NCBI GenBank assembly: GCA_023213315.1
Contig: JAKCPI010006239.1
Span: forward strand, 149,501 to 213,500
Length of the DNA: 64,000 nucleotides
Direction of reading: 5' to 3'
Source: Euborellia annulipes
Taxonomy: Eukaryota; Arthropoda; Insecta; Dermaptera; Anisolabididae
Positions 45,536-55,384 of the stretch are shown piece after piece. Each line of letters starts with the position of its first letter. Position 1 is the stretch's first letter. Below the pieces are notes generated by a model. That model was not told the origin of the DNA. It saw only the letters and a list, made by a program, of their open reading frames with translations, and searched no databases. A program made the translations under genes and the position numbers.

Positions 45536-46194
45536 TGTAAATACTTTGTAAATTGGGCTCGGCCCGTGAAAAATAATTTAAATAAATAAATACATATAAG
45601 ACTGTGATCCATGAAAAAATTAAACTTTTATTTGATGAGTCACTCTACCCGAAACGACGCCACTCAAAACTTTAACCAATAGTAGGGACCAGTAAAAACA
45701 ATTTAAATTTAAAAAAATACGGAAATGTAGAAGAATATTAAACTATGGCCAAATGAAAAAATAAGTATTACTTGAGTATTATATGCTAATATTAATAGAA
45801 TAGCATCGAAATCCATGAGAACAGCGGCTATTCACAAATTGGGTTTCTTTTAATTCTTTGAAACTTATATAAAGCCAGATCTCCTTAAAGAGAGAGGAAC
45901 TGAGCGAAGGGAAGTTTATTTGGTTATCTAACTGTTGGGGGAATCAATTGAACTAGTATATTTTTTTTATAAAAAAACAAATCGATGATTTAATCATTTT
46001 TTCATGGATAATCATTACCAATATTTTAAAGAGTAATTAAATAATTATATTCTTCTTTATCTATTATTTATATTGAAACAAAAGAGCAAATATAATTTAT
46101 CTTTTGAATCCTCCTCGAGATTCGAAAAAAAAAAATACATTTTATTTTATTATATTTTTACTAGGGTGGAGCGAAAAAGTATGATTTTTCACTT

Positions 46195-46450
46195 TATTTG
46201 TTAAGAGAAAGTTGTGCGCCGTGCTGGTCTCACCAGATTTCTTGTGTTGAGATACATTTAGTTTCCCATAGCCCCTTAGTTTCAAACTTGACCACTTGCA
46301 TTTCATAAGTAAAAAGTAAAAAAGTCAATTGATTTAAAAATTTCCATAGGCTCTGTGTATTTTAAATGTTGACTGCTTGAAATAAACTCTGGTTATTTCT
46401 CAAAATTTTAATCCCATAATATATTTTATACACAATAGAGAATTCTAAAT
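46195..46450 (+). repeat. Hairpin-ended repeat family, 5' fragment
   Basis: Starts with the second half of the 5' hairpin (TAAGAGAAAGTTGTGCGCCG, then TGCTGGTCTCACCAGATTTC). It continues through GTGTTGAGATACATTTAGTTTC and TGTTGACTGCTTGAAATAAAC. Confidence 0.7.
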
Positions 46451-46503
46451 AAATACAAAAAAAAAAAGTAAAATTAGGTGTTGGCTGTCTTCTAGACAGC
46501 CGG

Positions 46504-47420
46504 TGGCTTTTTAACGTGACAACGTCTTTTGCTTGACTTCAAAAAAATTTTTTTCTCTTACCTATATTGAAATATAAAGAGAGAAAGTATTGTTTTTGTT
46601 TTTTTTTTTTACTAGTAGTTTGTTTTCATAAATAAACATGTTCAAACATTTTCATTGAAACAATATATGACAGGTGTGGCTTTTTTTATCCATTAAGGGC
46701 GACTTATGCTTAAAAAATGAGGTTTTTCGAGAAAAAAACCAATTTTTGAGTTAATTACTCGGGATTTTTTTTATTTATTCTATTAGAGGTTTTCTTTCTG
46801 CACCAAATGACATCCCATTTAGTCTGATCTGATTAGCCGTTCGGAATCTACAGGGGTTTAAAATTTCGAAAAACGAAATCCCGCCGAGTGCTCTCATGCG
46901 GTAAAATGACGTCATATCAAAAAAATGAAAAAATAACCTCTGGGTATTGAACCACTCTTTCTAAAACTATATTTACATTTAATGTAGCTTTTACGGTCAA
47001 GTAGCTAGGCGTTACATAAATAGGGCTATTTTTCGATATTTTTTTGTCTAAAAAATGAGGTTTTTCGAGAAAAAAACCAATTTTTGAGTTAATTACTCCG
47101 GATTTTTTTATTTATTCTATTAGAGGTTTTCTTTCTGCACCAAATGGCATCCCATTTACTCTGATCTGATAAGCCGTTCAGAATCTACAGGAGTTTAAAC
47201 TTTCAAATTAGAATTTACCGCAGCGCGGTAAAATAAAATGATAGGAAAAAATAAATGGTGAATTCTTTAGCTGAAAACTCATTCTTTCTAACCGTATATT
47301 TCCCATAATTATACCTCTTAAGACAGAGGAGTTATTCAAGCCAATAAACTTTTTCGTGCATGCCCCTCTAACATGCCACTATAGACACATGATTTGTAAG
47401 ACGTTGTCACGTCAAAAAAA
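46504..47420. repeat. Inverted-repeat-bounded region containing a 153-bp direct repeat
   Basis: TTAACGTGACAACGTCTT at 46512 is mirrored by AAGACGTTGTCACGTCAA at about 47399-47416. Inside, a block beginning AAAAAATGAGGTTTTTCGAG and ending CTACAGGxGTTTAAA occurs at about 46710-46862 and 47048-47200, some 338 bp apart and about 95% identical. A 3' hairpin of the hairpin-ended family sits at 46548-46590. Confidence 0.6.
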
Positions 47421-47464
47421 AAAAAGAATTGGAAAATATTTTTTTAAATAATTCCAATATTTAT

Positions 47465-47575
47465 TAATTCATATACCCGAAAAGGTAAGGGTGTGCCGCC
47501 GGGGCTTGAGCCACGGATCCTCCAATTTGTACTCTGAGTGCCCTTACCACTAGACCATAGCAATAGGACCACAGG
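47465..47575 (-). repeat. tRNA-derived SINE-like sequence
   Basis: The reverse complement has TATGGTCTAGTGGTAAGGGC (box A) and CCGTGGCTCAAGCCCCGG (box B). The anticodon arm is not normal, so a functional tRNA is unlikely. Confidence 0.55.
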
Positions 47576-47689
47576 AATTATATGAATTTCCTTCGCGGCT
47601 TACATACGCGATGTATATAATATCTTAAATATTATATATGTAATTTCTTATTTATTAATTTTTTTATATGTGTAAAAAAATTCCACAGA

Positions 47690-48217
47690 GATCCACTTTT
47701 GAATCGAAATTAACATGCGAATCCGCATAGGGATTTAACATTGGTTCTATGGAAGGCAGAGCCGGAAAATGAATTTGAAAAATTTGAAATCTTTCCTATG
47801 AAGTACAAGAGTAAAGTGTGCTTCACAAGATTTCAAGGGCAAAATGAGAATGTACATTTTAAAGAGCATGTAAAAAAATAATTGATTTTTGAATTTTAAT
47901 CAAAATCGTTGGAGCAAATTTTGAGAAAATCGAAAAAAAAAACTGAAAAAGTACCTCAGTAAAGTACTAGTACTTTTGGCCGATTTTGTTTAAAAGTTTA
48001 TTTTTACGACTTTGTGAGGTGCCTAACTTAAATATAAAATTTCAACCTCGTAGCTCTTTTCCTTCATGCTTAAAAATGTCCAGACAAACAGACAGACCAA
48101 TTTTCGGGACCCACTTTTTTGGACCTCAAAACATTCATCAAAATCTCGACATCGGATTTTTGACATGATTGCAATACTCTCTTTATATATTTCATTTATA
48201 GTGTGTAAGAGAAAGTA
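47690..48217 (+). repeat. Hairpin-ended repeat family, 5'-truncated copy
   Basis: Runs from CCACTTTTGAATCGAAATTAAC through TCTTTCCTATGAAGTACAAG, CTCAGTAAAGTACTAGTAC and ATCTCGACATCGGATTTTTG. It ends in the 3' hairpin (TCTCTTTATATATTTCATTT ... GTAAGAGAAAGTA). Confidence 0.78.
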
Positions 48218-48391
48218 AATAAAATGGATGGATCTCTTTGAAATTTAACATAGCCTAAACAAATCCAGATTAAATTCAGGACAATAAAAATGTATTTCAT
48301 TTGTAAACAAATACTGCTGTTATTATCAATAGTTTTTCACAGGTTGAAAATTTTAAACAATTATATAAACAAGAATTTCGCTTTGTTTCAG

Positions 48392-48764
48392 TTTTGATCT
48401 ATGGTCATGTGGTCTTTGGTGCAAATAAGACTACTCCAACGCTAAGTTCTATTCCTGCGAGTTCTGAAAGATTTCGGCGACTTATTCCTTACATGACATT
48501 CTACTTCACTCAGCAAAGTCTGGCTGAAAATCGACTAAATGCTGGGACGACGTACAAGAATCGTATTCCTGTTGTGGCGACTCCAGCACCAAGTCACTTG
48601 GAGCAGCCAGTAAGCTTCAACAGCCTCCAGATTAATGAAGTGACACCAGATCAAAGGACCGACACTTTGGCACAGATACTTAATATACTACAGCAAGCCT
48701 ATGAACCTGGTGGAATAGACGGAGAACAACGAACTCTAGCCAGGATCCTTAATCTCTTGCATAG
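48392..48764 (+). CDS. Gene B (CPAP1-like), exon 2: end of signal peptide and N-terminal linker
   Basis: Acceptor TTTGTTTCAG ends 48391; donor AG/GTTACT at 48765. It holds 2 nt, 123 codons and 2 nt. It begins LIYGHVVFGANKTTPTLSS, finishing the signal peptide started at 24724, and continues as a linker without cysteines. Two helical repeats with the pattern TLAxILNxL occur near the end (TDTLAQILNILQQAYEPG and EQRTLARILNLLHR). No known domain is recognised in this part. A reading that starts at an internal codon and runs to a stop at 48777 ignores the splice site; joining to 49167 restores an arginine codon and continues the frame. The protein is inferred to be secreted to the cuticle or another chitin matrix. 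Confidence 0.88.
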
Positions 48765-48979
48765 GTTACTTCTTTGATATCTATTCTTTTCATTCTTTTA
48801 AAAAAAATTCATTATAATCTGTAAAATCCGAGATTATCCGAATGTACAATACCTGACGTGACGGATCAGGCTCATTTACTCTAGTAAATATTGTCAACTC
48901 GATGCACCCAAAAAAGTTTTCACTTCAAAAATAATTTTAATTGTAAGTTTTTTTGACATATACCGGTATTTTTATTTTG

Positions 48980-49070
48980 CTGGTGTCTGGTGGCCTAGTG
49001 CAAGGGAAGCATACTAAGCTGGAGATCCCGGGAGTCTACCGGAGGTCAGAAGACACTGGGCCCACCAGCA
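48980..49070 (+). repeat. Degraded tRNA-like SINE in intron 2 of gene B
   Basis: TCTGGTGGCCTAGTGCAAGG and GGAGATCCCGGGAGTC resemble the head of the SINE at 20494-20618, with deletions. Confidence 0.45.
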
Positions 49071-49166
49071 AATATAAATCTCCCATTTAATTTAAATTGA
49101 ATACATTTTTATATTATTTTGTTTGTTCCCTGTTATTATTTTGTAATTTTTGTCTTCTTTTTTCAG

Positions 49167-49572
49167 AACGAATCAACTTAAACGAGTAGAACCAACATCG
49201 CCTCCACCACCAAAACCCACTTTGACAAGGCCTGTTGTGGTTTTAGCTCCTCGTCCTCATATACCCCTTTTATATGAAAGACCATCCTCTCGTCCTTCAC
49301 TGCCTGTTAGACTAAATGTAGTCTTAGATAATGAAAAAGCTCAACCAATTCGTCGCCCGAATCCTACTTTAGTTATTCCTGTAACAAAGAACGTTAAACA
49401 ATCACATTTTGCTGGGTATAGTCATAATTTTCCACCATCGCACGATGAAGGAAGTACTCCAGGTCAACCAGGAATTGATTATCCTACTTTAGCAGCCATT
49501 CCTCCAACGAGCTTTGATTGTAAGGCACAGAGATATAAAGGTTTCTTTGGCGATCCGGAAACTTCTTGTCAA
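49167..49572 (+). CDS. Gene B (CPAP1-like), exon 3: proline-rich linker and first part of CBM14 domain
   Basis: Acceptor TTCTTTTTTCAG ends 49166; donor CAA/GTAATG at 49573. It holds 1 nt plus 135 codons. It encodes a Pro/Arg-rich basic linker (PTSPPPPKPTLTRPVVVLAP), then GQPGIDYPTLAAIPPTSFDC, the DYPxLxxIPxTSFxC lead-in of arthropod CBM14 proteins. The first two domain cysteines follow (FDC and TSC). The exon ends exactly after Cys-Gln, and exon 4 begins VWHYC, so the domain is split between two codons (phase 0). Gene A has the same Cys-Gln pair with no intron. Reading past the donor gives a spurious stop at 49650. Confidence 0.92.
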
Positions 49573-49781
49573 GTAATGATAATTTTTATTATTTTTGAGG
49601 GATTAATTGTTGATACAGTCTCCATCTTGAAACAACTGTGGATTAGATGACTGAGAGGGAGAAATAACAGCATGTAATATTAGGACCACTTTATTCATTT
49701 GATGTGCTACATGTATTACGTCACTAACATGCTCCAACCTCTCATTTTTAAATTAATTCTCAATTTTTTTTTTTTTTGCAG

Positions 49782-49991
49782 GTCTGGCATTATTGTGATT
49801 TAAATGGTGGTCAAGCCTCGTTTCTTTGTCCAAATGGAACTATTTTTAGTCAAGTTGCACTAACTTGTGATTGGTGGTTCAATGTTCGCTGTTCTTCAAC
49901 AGCTCAACTTTATGTCTTAAACGAACGTCTTTATAAATACATTTTACCAATCATGAAGTTTTCCAGAAGATTTTTCTGGACCGTTAGTTGA
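49782..49991 (+). CDS. Gene B (CPAP1-like), exon 4 as assembled: rest of CBM14 domain, frameshifted tail
   Basis: Acceptor (T)n-GCAG ends 49781. It encodes VWHYCDLNGGQASFLCPNG, then TIFSQ and CDWWFNVRC, completing six cysteines (about residues 254, 270, 276, 287, 300 and 308 of the joined protein). LYVLNERLYKYILPIM follows, as in gene A (LYPINERLYG). After IM a 2-nt deletion relative to the second copy at 50241 shifts the frame into KFSRRFFWTVS-stop, giving a product of about 340 residues. The second copy reads on in frame for 58 more residues. The family fold is complete in either version. I suspect the short tail is an assembly product. Confidence 0.85.
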   Translation, partial: VWHYCDLNGGQASFLCPNGTIFSQVALTCDWWFNVRCSSTAQLYVLNERLYKYILPIMKFSRRFFWTVS

Positions 49992-50122
49992 CCGGTATCT
50001 ACTCTTAAATTTAAAGATTTGGAAATAAATCTAAAACAAAGTCGAAAACATCAGCAAACTTTTCAAAGACAACACAAACACCTGTAGTAACATACCGGAC
50101 GAGGAAGAAGAGGACAGAAAAT
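49908..50122 (+). repeat. First, deletion-ridden copy of the gene B 3' end
   Basis: Matches 50241-50462 nearly base for base, but it is shorter at several points: CC missing after ATCATG, one T missing in TATCTTACTC, one A missing in GGAAAATAAAT, and further losses around GGACAGAGGAAGAAG. Almost all differences are deletions in this copy. Confidence 0.88.
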
Positions 50123-50240
50123 CTTTCGGGCTCTCGGGTTTAGTGTCGTGGTTGTGGGTCCTTTGGTGGGTGTTCTTTGGTTTGGTCTGGTCCTGTCTTT
50201 TTCTTTTTCCCTGTGTTTGCCTATTTCTTTCTTCACTCAC
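50123..50240. other. A-depleted G/T/C-rich insert between the two copies
   Basis: About 118 bp with only a handful of A residues on the + strand (for example GTGTCGTGGTTGTGGGTCC and GGTTTGGTCTGGTCCTG), unlike anything else in this AT-rich window. It separates the noisy and clean copies of the gene B end. It may be spurious consensus at a misjoined read. Confidence 0.6.
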
Positions 50241-50465
50241 CTTTATGTCTTAAACGAACGTCTTTATAAATACATTTTACCAATCATGCCAAGTTTTCCA
50301 GAAGATTTTTCTGGACCGTTAGTTGACCGGTATCTTACTCTTAAATTTAAAGATTTGGAAAATAAATCTAAAACAAAGTCGAAAACATCAGCAAACTTTT
50401 CAAAGACAACACAAACACCTGTAGTAACATACAGGACAGAGGAAGAAGAGGCAACAGAAAAATAA
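50241..50465 (+). CDS. Gene B (CPAP1-like), clean copy of the C-terminal coding end
   Basis: Begins at LYVLNERLYKYILPIM and reads on as PSFPEDFSGPLVDRYLTLKF, then a Lys/Ser/Thr-rich and finally Glu-rich tail ending EEEEATEK-stop (50463-50465). If it directly followed the shared point at 49907, the joined protein would be about 387 residues. There is no splice acceptor at its start (CACTCAC/CTTTATG), which argues that it is the genuine continuation displaced by an assembly duplication. An AATAAA signal is present at 50533-50538. The reading that opens at 50148 upstream of it is not a gene. Confidence 0.75.
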   Translation, partial: LYVLNERLYKYILPIMPSFPEDFSGPLVDRYLTLKFKDLENKSKTKSKTSANFSKTTQTPVVTYRTEEEEATEK

Positions 50466-50532
50466 AACTATTACTATCAGAAGAGCTCTAATCTAGAAAT
50501 TGAATGAAAAATATTTAAAAAGAAAATTATTA

Positions 50533-50538
50533 AATAAA
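50533..50538 (+). terminator. Polyadenylation signal AATAAA of gene B
   Basis: Canonical hexamer 68 nt after the stop codon at 50465. Confidence 0.55.
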
Positions 50539-50581
50539 ATGAATCGCTTCGAGTTTTTGAACAATGGGCCATCCTTAAATT

Positions 50582-51912
50582 AGAGATGGGTGATTCTACG
50601 CTAATTGAATGTTTTGTGTCTGGAAACAAAAAATACTCTGTTCAATTTAATATTCATTATTTCCCTAGTTGAAATTATTTTTGTATCTGTAATGATAAAC
50701 GCCAGAAGATATTTTTATTTTTTGAGTTTTATAAGGACCAGGAGAAAATATGTTATCAGGTGAGTATTGTTTGCTTTTCTTTTTATATTTGCCATGAAAT
50801 GTGAGTTAATATTAGAATAATATAAAATTTTATAAAAATCAGAGCCCTTGGGGGGGGGGGCAGATGCCCCCTACCCCCCCCCCCCCAAATGACGCCACTG
50901 CCCCCAACTGCCTCGGTACGCCTCTGAATGTACAAAAACAACAGTACGCGTTCTTCTTGCCAAAGTTTCAACTTTGTCTGTGACATTTGCACACAATAAA
51001 CATTGCATTGTATAAATGTAGAGTTACGTAACGATAAATTATATAACCATTTATTTGCCAGGCGAAATACTGCAACGACTGGCACACTCTTTATGACAGT
51101 TCTAAGATAACTGACGCCATATCAAGGGCGTCCGCAGGATTTTTTGCAGGGGGGGCAAGTCACTTCCAGATAAGTTAAAAAAAAACGTATTTTGATATTA
51201 ATAATGTTATACATCTCTTAGTATTTAAAGCTTTCTCACCGCGGCAAGGTGGATGTATACTGTGAGAGGTTTTTTTGTATTTTTTTTTGTTTTATACATT
51301 TTTTTTGTATCATTTTAATTTTCCAGGGGGGGGGGGCAAGTGCCTGGTTGCCCCCCCTGCGGACGCCCATGCGCCATATTAATTGAATTATGGTCAACGC
51401 CGTTAGCTTGCTATTAACTTCACTCTGTACTTCGCACGTTATTCATGGCCAAGGATAATATCCTTTGGCAGTTTTTATGATAAATTTTAATCTTTTAATT
51501 TCGCCAGGTGAGGCTGACATTATTTTTACTTGTCGTGAAAATAAGTATTTTTTTTATAATAACAAATATTTTTATTATGTTTTTTCATTAGCTATGTTTT
51601 GGTGATTATTTATGTATTTATTTATGGTAAAAAAATATTATACCAAGTTAATAAAAAAATGAACGTCGAACAAAACTATTATAAAAACTAGAAATGGGAC
51701 AGCCAGGGGAGTAAGGGAGTATACATTTATAACTATTTTCAACTATTAATACCTAAAATGAAACGGTTATCGTGAATTGACTATATGGGCCAAATAAAAC
51801 ACCATATTCTTTATTACTTAAGAATACATTAACAATGATATAATTAGTTTAACATAATTTTTTTCTGTTGACCGTTGAAATTCAAATAGCGTAGAATCAC
51901 CATATTCTTTTT
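50582..51912. mobile_element. Element with TGGGTGATTCTACGCTA-type inverted ends, hosting nested MITEs
   Basis: The left end ATGGGTGATTCTACGCTAAT and the reverse complement of the right end (AATATGGTGATTCTACGCTATTTG) match over about 20 bp. The enclosed 1.33 kb contains a hAT right end (AAATGACGCCACTG, 50887-50900) and the complete MITE 51123-51371. Related sequence at 21857. No transposase is visible. Confidence 0.6.
51123..51371. mobile_element. hAT-like MITE (CAAGGGCGTCCGCAGGA), TSD CGCCATAT
   Basis: Ends CAAGGGCGTCCGCAGG and CCTGCGGACGCCCATG, G-runs inside, perfect 8-bp duplications CGCCATAT (51115-51122 and 51372-51379). Confidence 0.9.
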
Positions 51913-53215
51913 TTTTTTTTTTGCTCAACCAAAGTAGGTACTGATATAGTTCACAATATTTAGCCTCTTTAATTAAGTTTTAATGTTGCTTCTATTCTCT
52001 TTTCAAACAAACTTTTTCCAAATAGTCATCAAAAGATCCGTAGCGATCCGTTAAAAAATCGACAATAGTCCTAATCATCAGAAATAGATTAAACCTAAGA
52101 ATCTTCAATTTATTTTTAATGTGTATATATTATTATCCATTTAAAATATAATGAATGAACCAGAATTATATTAAAATAGAATTGTGATTGTTATCAAATT
52201 TTAATTATAATCATCAATAATTATCTAAATAGCTATAGAAAGTAATTAATTGCTTATTTATCGGTCTTCTTTCTTGTATATTTTCTCGTTAAAGCCTGAT
52301 TTTTATATTTTTCACCTTTTTAAAAATTGTTTATTTAATATTTAATCTTTCTTTTTATTCAGGATTATTTTCGAATGGAGAGTTCAGTAACCTGTTTTTT
52401 TGTGTCCCAGTTTCTTTGTTCTTTATTCGCAAACCCATGTTAAAAAACTCGGGCATACTAAATGGTCTATCAGATTTATAACATCTATAAAGGTGTATAT
52501 CAAATTGGAAAATGTAATGTTGTTATATACTATGAATCATATTTTGGCAATATTTTTTATACATATATTTTAATGACAATGTATATAACAAGCCTCATAT
52601 ATATAAATATGTTAATTAAAAGATATAATAAATTTAAACAATTGATTAAATTTCGATAAATTTAAATGAGTGGCTAGTTGAGGCTTTGAACTTAAATATT
52701 TACTGTATTTGAGCTGGTTTGGTTCATATCTAGTCACGGTGCAAGTGCAATTATGTAAATAGTTATTACTTTAAGAATTTTTATATAATGGGACATTTGT
52801 AATTACTTTTTTTTAAATATTTATAAGGTTTATTATGTTAGAATAAGTTTTTAAATAAATGTTAAAATACCAATGTTGTTTTTTTTAGGAAAATATATTT
52901 TTTTCCTAGATTCACCCTTTTCTCACCCCAATTAATTTTTCTATTGATTCTTTTCAGATTTACTGAGATTAATAAAATTGAAGGTAACTAAGCTACATAT
53001 ACCATAGGGCTTATTAAGCAATTATTATAAAATGATTAAGAATCGCCATTATTATCTATTTAAAACATTCATTCCATACTAAAAATTATTCAGACTTAAC
53101 TTTCAATAAACAATCAGGAGCGAATTTGCATTGAAGCAATAATGAGACGAACGAAACTCGACTTTAAACTTAAGGGAATTGTGCCTAAGATGACATAGAC
53201 ATAATATTTTATATT
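51913..53215. other. AT-rich spacer, no feature supported
   Basis: Very AT-rich; short Ile/Tyr-rich open frames (for example 52462-52659) are compositional. Confidence 0.4.
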
Positions 53216-53218
53216 AAA

Positions 53219-53741
53219 ACTAGCTGCGGTAGGGTTGCCTTCGGCAACCCCGCTAGGCCCTGGCGGGCGGCGTCTCGGGATATGACTAAGAGTTGTCCAG
53301 ATAAATGTATTTTAATTAATTATGAGGAAGAGTTTTTATTTTTTATTTTAAATATTTGATTAATATATTTTTCAATTATTTACACCCTAAGAAAGCGTCA
53401 TTTTAAATTTTATTAAAATCGAATGAAAAATAAAAAAAATAATAATTATAGGGGGTGGGGTGGGGGCGCAGAGCGGAAAAATCTTTTCAAATGTCGAATT
53501 GTTAGGGGGAGGAAGAGTTTTTATTTTTCATTTTAAAGATTTTGATAAATATATTTTCCGTAAAGCGAGTTAGATCCTGTTTTCCAATGCTTTGCTATGG
53601 GGTAATTGATAACCCCCAAAAAGGGGGGTTCCCTACCCCTAATTCGATATAATGATAGCCTAAAACCACCCCCGGAAAATTCCCTACCCATTAAAAAAAA
53701 CTCCATGAAAATCGGTCCAGTAGTTTCGGAGTCTATGCGTT

Positions 53742-53798
<57 letters not shown>

Positions 53799-53825
53799 GA
53801 TTGTCTTTTATATAATAGTATAGAT
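53219..53825 (+). repeat. LINE/SINE-like dispersed repeat with RTE-style 3' end
   Basis: The head ACTAGCTGCGGTAGGGTTGC, then CTAGGCCCTGGCGGGCGGCG, is shared with 23745-23850. The 3' end has AAAATCGGTCCAGTAGTTTC, then GGAGTCTATGCGTTACAAAC, a (GACA)n tract, and TTTTATATAATAGTATAGATTA. That ending is typical of RTE-clade LINEs and their SINE partners in arthropods. Confidence 0.7.
53746..53798. repeat. (GACA)n microsatellite
   Basis: About 13 tandem ACAG/GACA units at the 3' end of the repeat above. Confidence 0.9.
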
Positions 53826-53993
53826 TACCGACAGAGCTCTCATAAAGAGATTTTCATGATGCACGATTGATATCACTTCCGAGGATATAAATTCAGCTTG
53901 AACACGTTCATTACATGCAATTTTGTGATATTGCTGTCAAAGAAATTTATTTTGTTATAATTGTTCCAAAATCGGAGAGGGTGCCCGTGAATC

Positions 53994-54108
53994 AAAAAGC
54001 GCTTTTCGTTTATATAAAAGCGAGGAAATATTTTCACTTAAATAAAACCCCTACAGAATTTTATTTGTTTCATATATCCTCGCTTTTATATAAATCAGAA
54101 AAGCGAGG
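53994..54108. repeat. Foldback with AAAGCGAGGA arms
   Basis: CGCTTTTCGTTTATATAAAAGCGAGGA pairs with TCCTCGCTTTTATATAAATCAGAAAAGCG across a loop of about 55 bp. The GAGCGCCCCTTTTGCATCTC block downstream (about 54150) echoes 4438-4460. Confidence 0.6.
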
Positions 54109-54300
54109 CGCATTTTTGATTTCACCTCGACGTGGGCAAAAATAATGCGAGCGCCCCTTTTGCATCTCCGATGTTTTTGGTTGAGATTTCCTTCTTTTGT
54201 GAAATATTGCATTTAAATATTATTTAATAATTTTTGTTTATTAAATATTAAGTTATCCCATGAATAGATATTTTAACATGCATTCCAAACAGTAAAAAAT

Positions 54301-55384
54301 AAATACATCATTTGGTATTAATTCAAAACGATAAACATAGGATTTCACCAAATTTTATAAAATTTTAGGTTTTTTATTTTTGTTATGTTAGTAGGATGTA
54401 AATACATCGTTTGGTATCTATTCAAAACGATAAACATAGGATTTCCCTAAATTTTATAAAATTTTAGGATTTTTATTTTTGTTATGTTAGTAGGATGTAA
54501 ATACATCGTTTGGTATCTATTCAAAACGATAAACATAGGATTTCACCAAATTTTATAAAATTTTAGGTTTTTTATTTTTGTTATGTTGGTAGAATGTAAA
54601 TACATCGTTTAGTATCCATTCAAAACGATAAACATAGGATTTCACCAAATTTTATAAAATTTTAGGTTTTTTATTTTTGTTATGTTGGTAGAATGTAAAT
54701 ACATCGTTTGGTATTAATTCAAAACGATAAACATAGGATTTCACCAAATTTCATAAAATTTTAGGATTTTTATTTTTGTTATGTTGGTAGAATGTAAATA
54801 CATCATTTGGTATTAATTCAAAACGATAAACATAGGATTTCACAAAATTTTATAAAATTTTAGGATTTTTATTTTTGTTATGTTGGTAGAATGTAAATAC
54901 ATCGTTTAGTATCCATTCAAAACGATAAACATAGGATTTCCCTAAATTTTATAAAATTTTAGGTTTTTTATTTTTGTTATGTTGGTAGAATGTAAATACA
55001 TCGTTTGGTATCCATTCAAAACGATAAACATAGGATTTCCCTAAATTTTATAAAATTTTAGGATTTTTATTTTTGTTATGTTGGTAGAATGTAAATACAT
55101 CGTTTGGTATCCATTCAAAACGATAAACATAGGATTTCACCAAATTTTATAAAATTTTAGGATTTTTATTTTTGTTATGTTGGTAGAATGTAAATACATC
55201 GTTTAGTATCCATTCAAAACGATAAACATAGGATTTCCCTAAATATTATAAAATTTTAGGATTTTTATTTTTGTTATGTTGGTAGAATGTAAATACATCG
55301 TTTGGTATCCATTCAAAACGATAAACATAGGATTTTACCAAATTTTATAAAATTTTAGGTTTTTTATTTTTGTTATGTTGGTAG
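54301..55384. repeat. 99-bp satellite, 11 units
   Basis: Units start AAATACATCxTTTxGTATxx at 54301, 54400, 54499, 54598, 54697, 54796, 54895, 54994, 55093, 55192 and 55291: an exact 99-bp period with no indels. Each contains a short inverted repeat (ATCGTTT ... AAACGAT) and ends TTTTTGTTATGTTxGTAGxATGT. Variants ATTTCACC and ATTTCCCT alternate irregularly. No continuous open frame runs through it. Confidence 0.95.

Larger units (their letters stand above)
24758..48391 (+). other. Proposed 23.6 kb intron 1 of gene B
   Basis: Donor GTAAGG at 24758, acceptor TTTGTTTCAG ending 48391. No convincing host exon is visible within it. It is packed with MITEs, SINEs, foldbacks and hairpin-ended repeats listed separately. 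Confidence 0.65.

Noticed and set aside
50031..50240. Minus-strand open frame over the gene B 3' duplication
   Set aside because: Produced by the A-depleted insert and the antisense of the Lys/Thr-rich tail; low complexity.
53915..54145. 76-codon open frame
   Set aside because: It spans a foldback (AAAGCGAGGA arms) and has no protein signature.
54301..55384. Regularly spaced repeats reminiscent of a CRISPR array
   Set aside because: The whole 99-bp unit is repeated with no unique spacers, in a eukaryotic context; it is a satellite.
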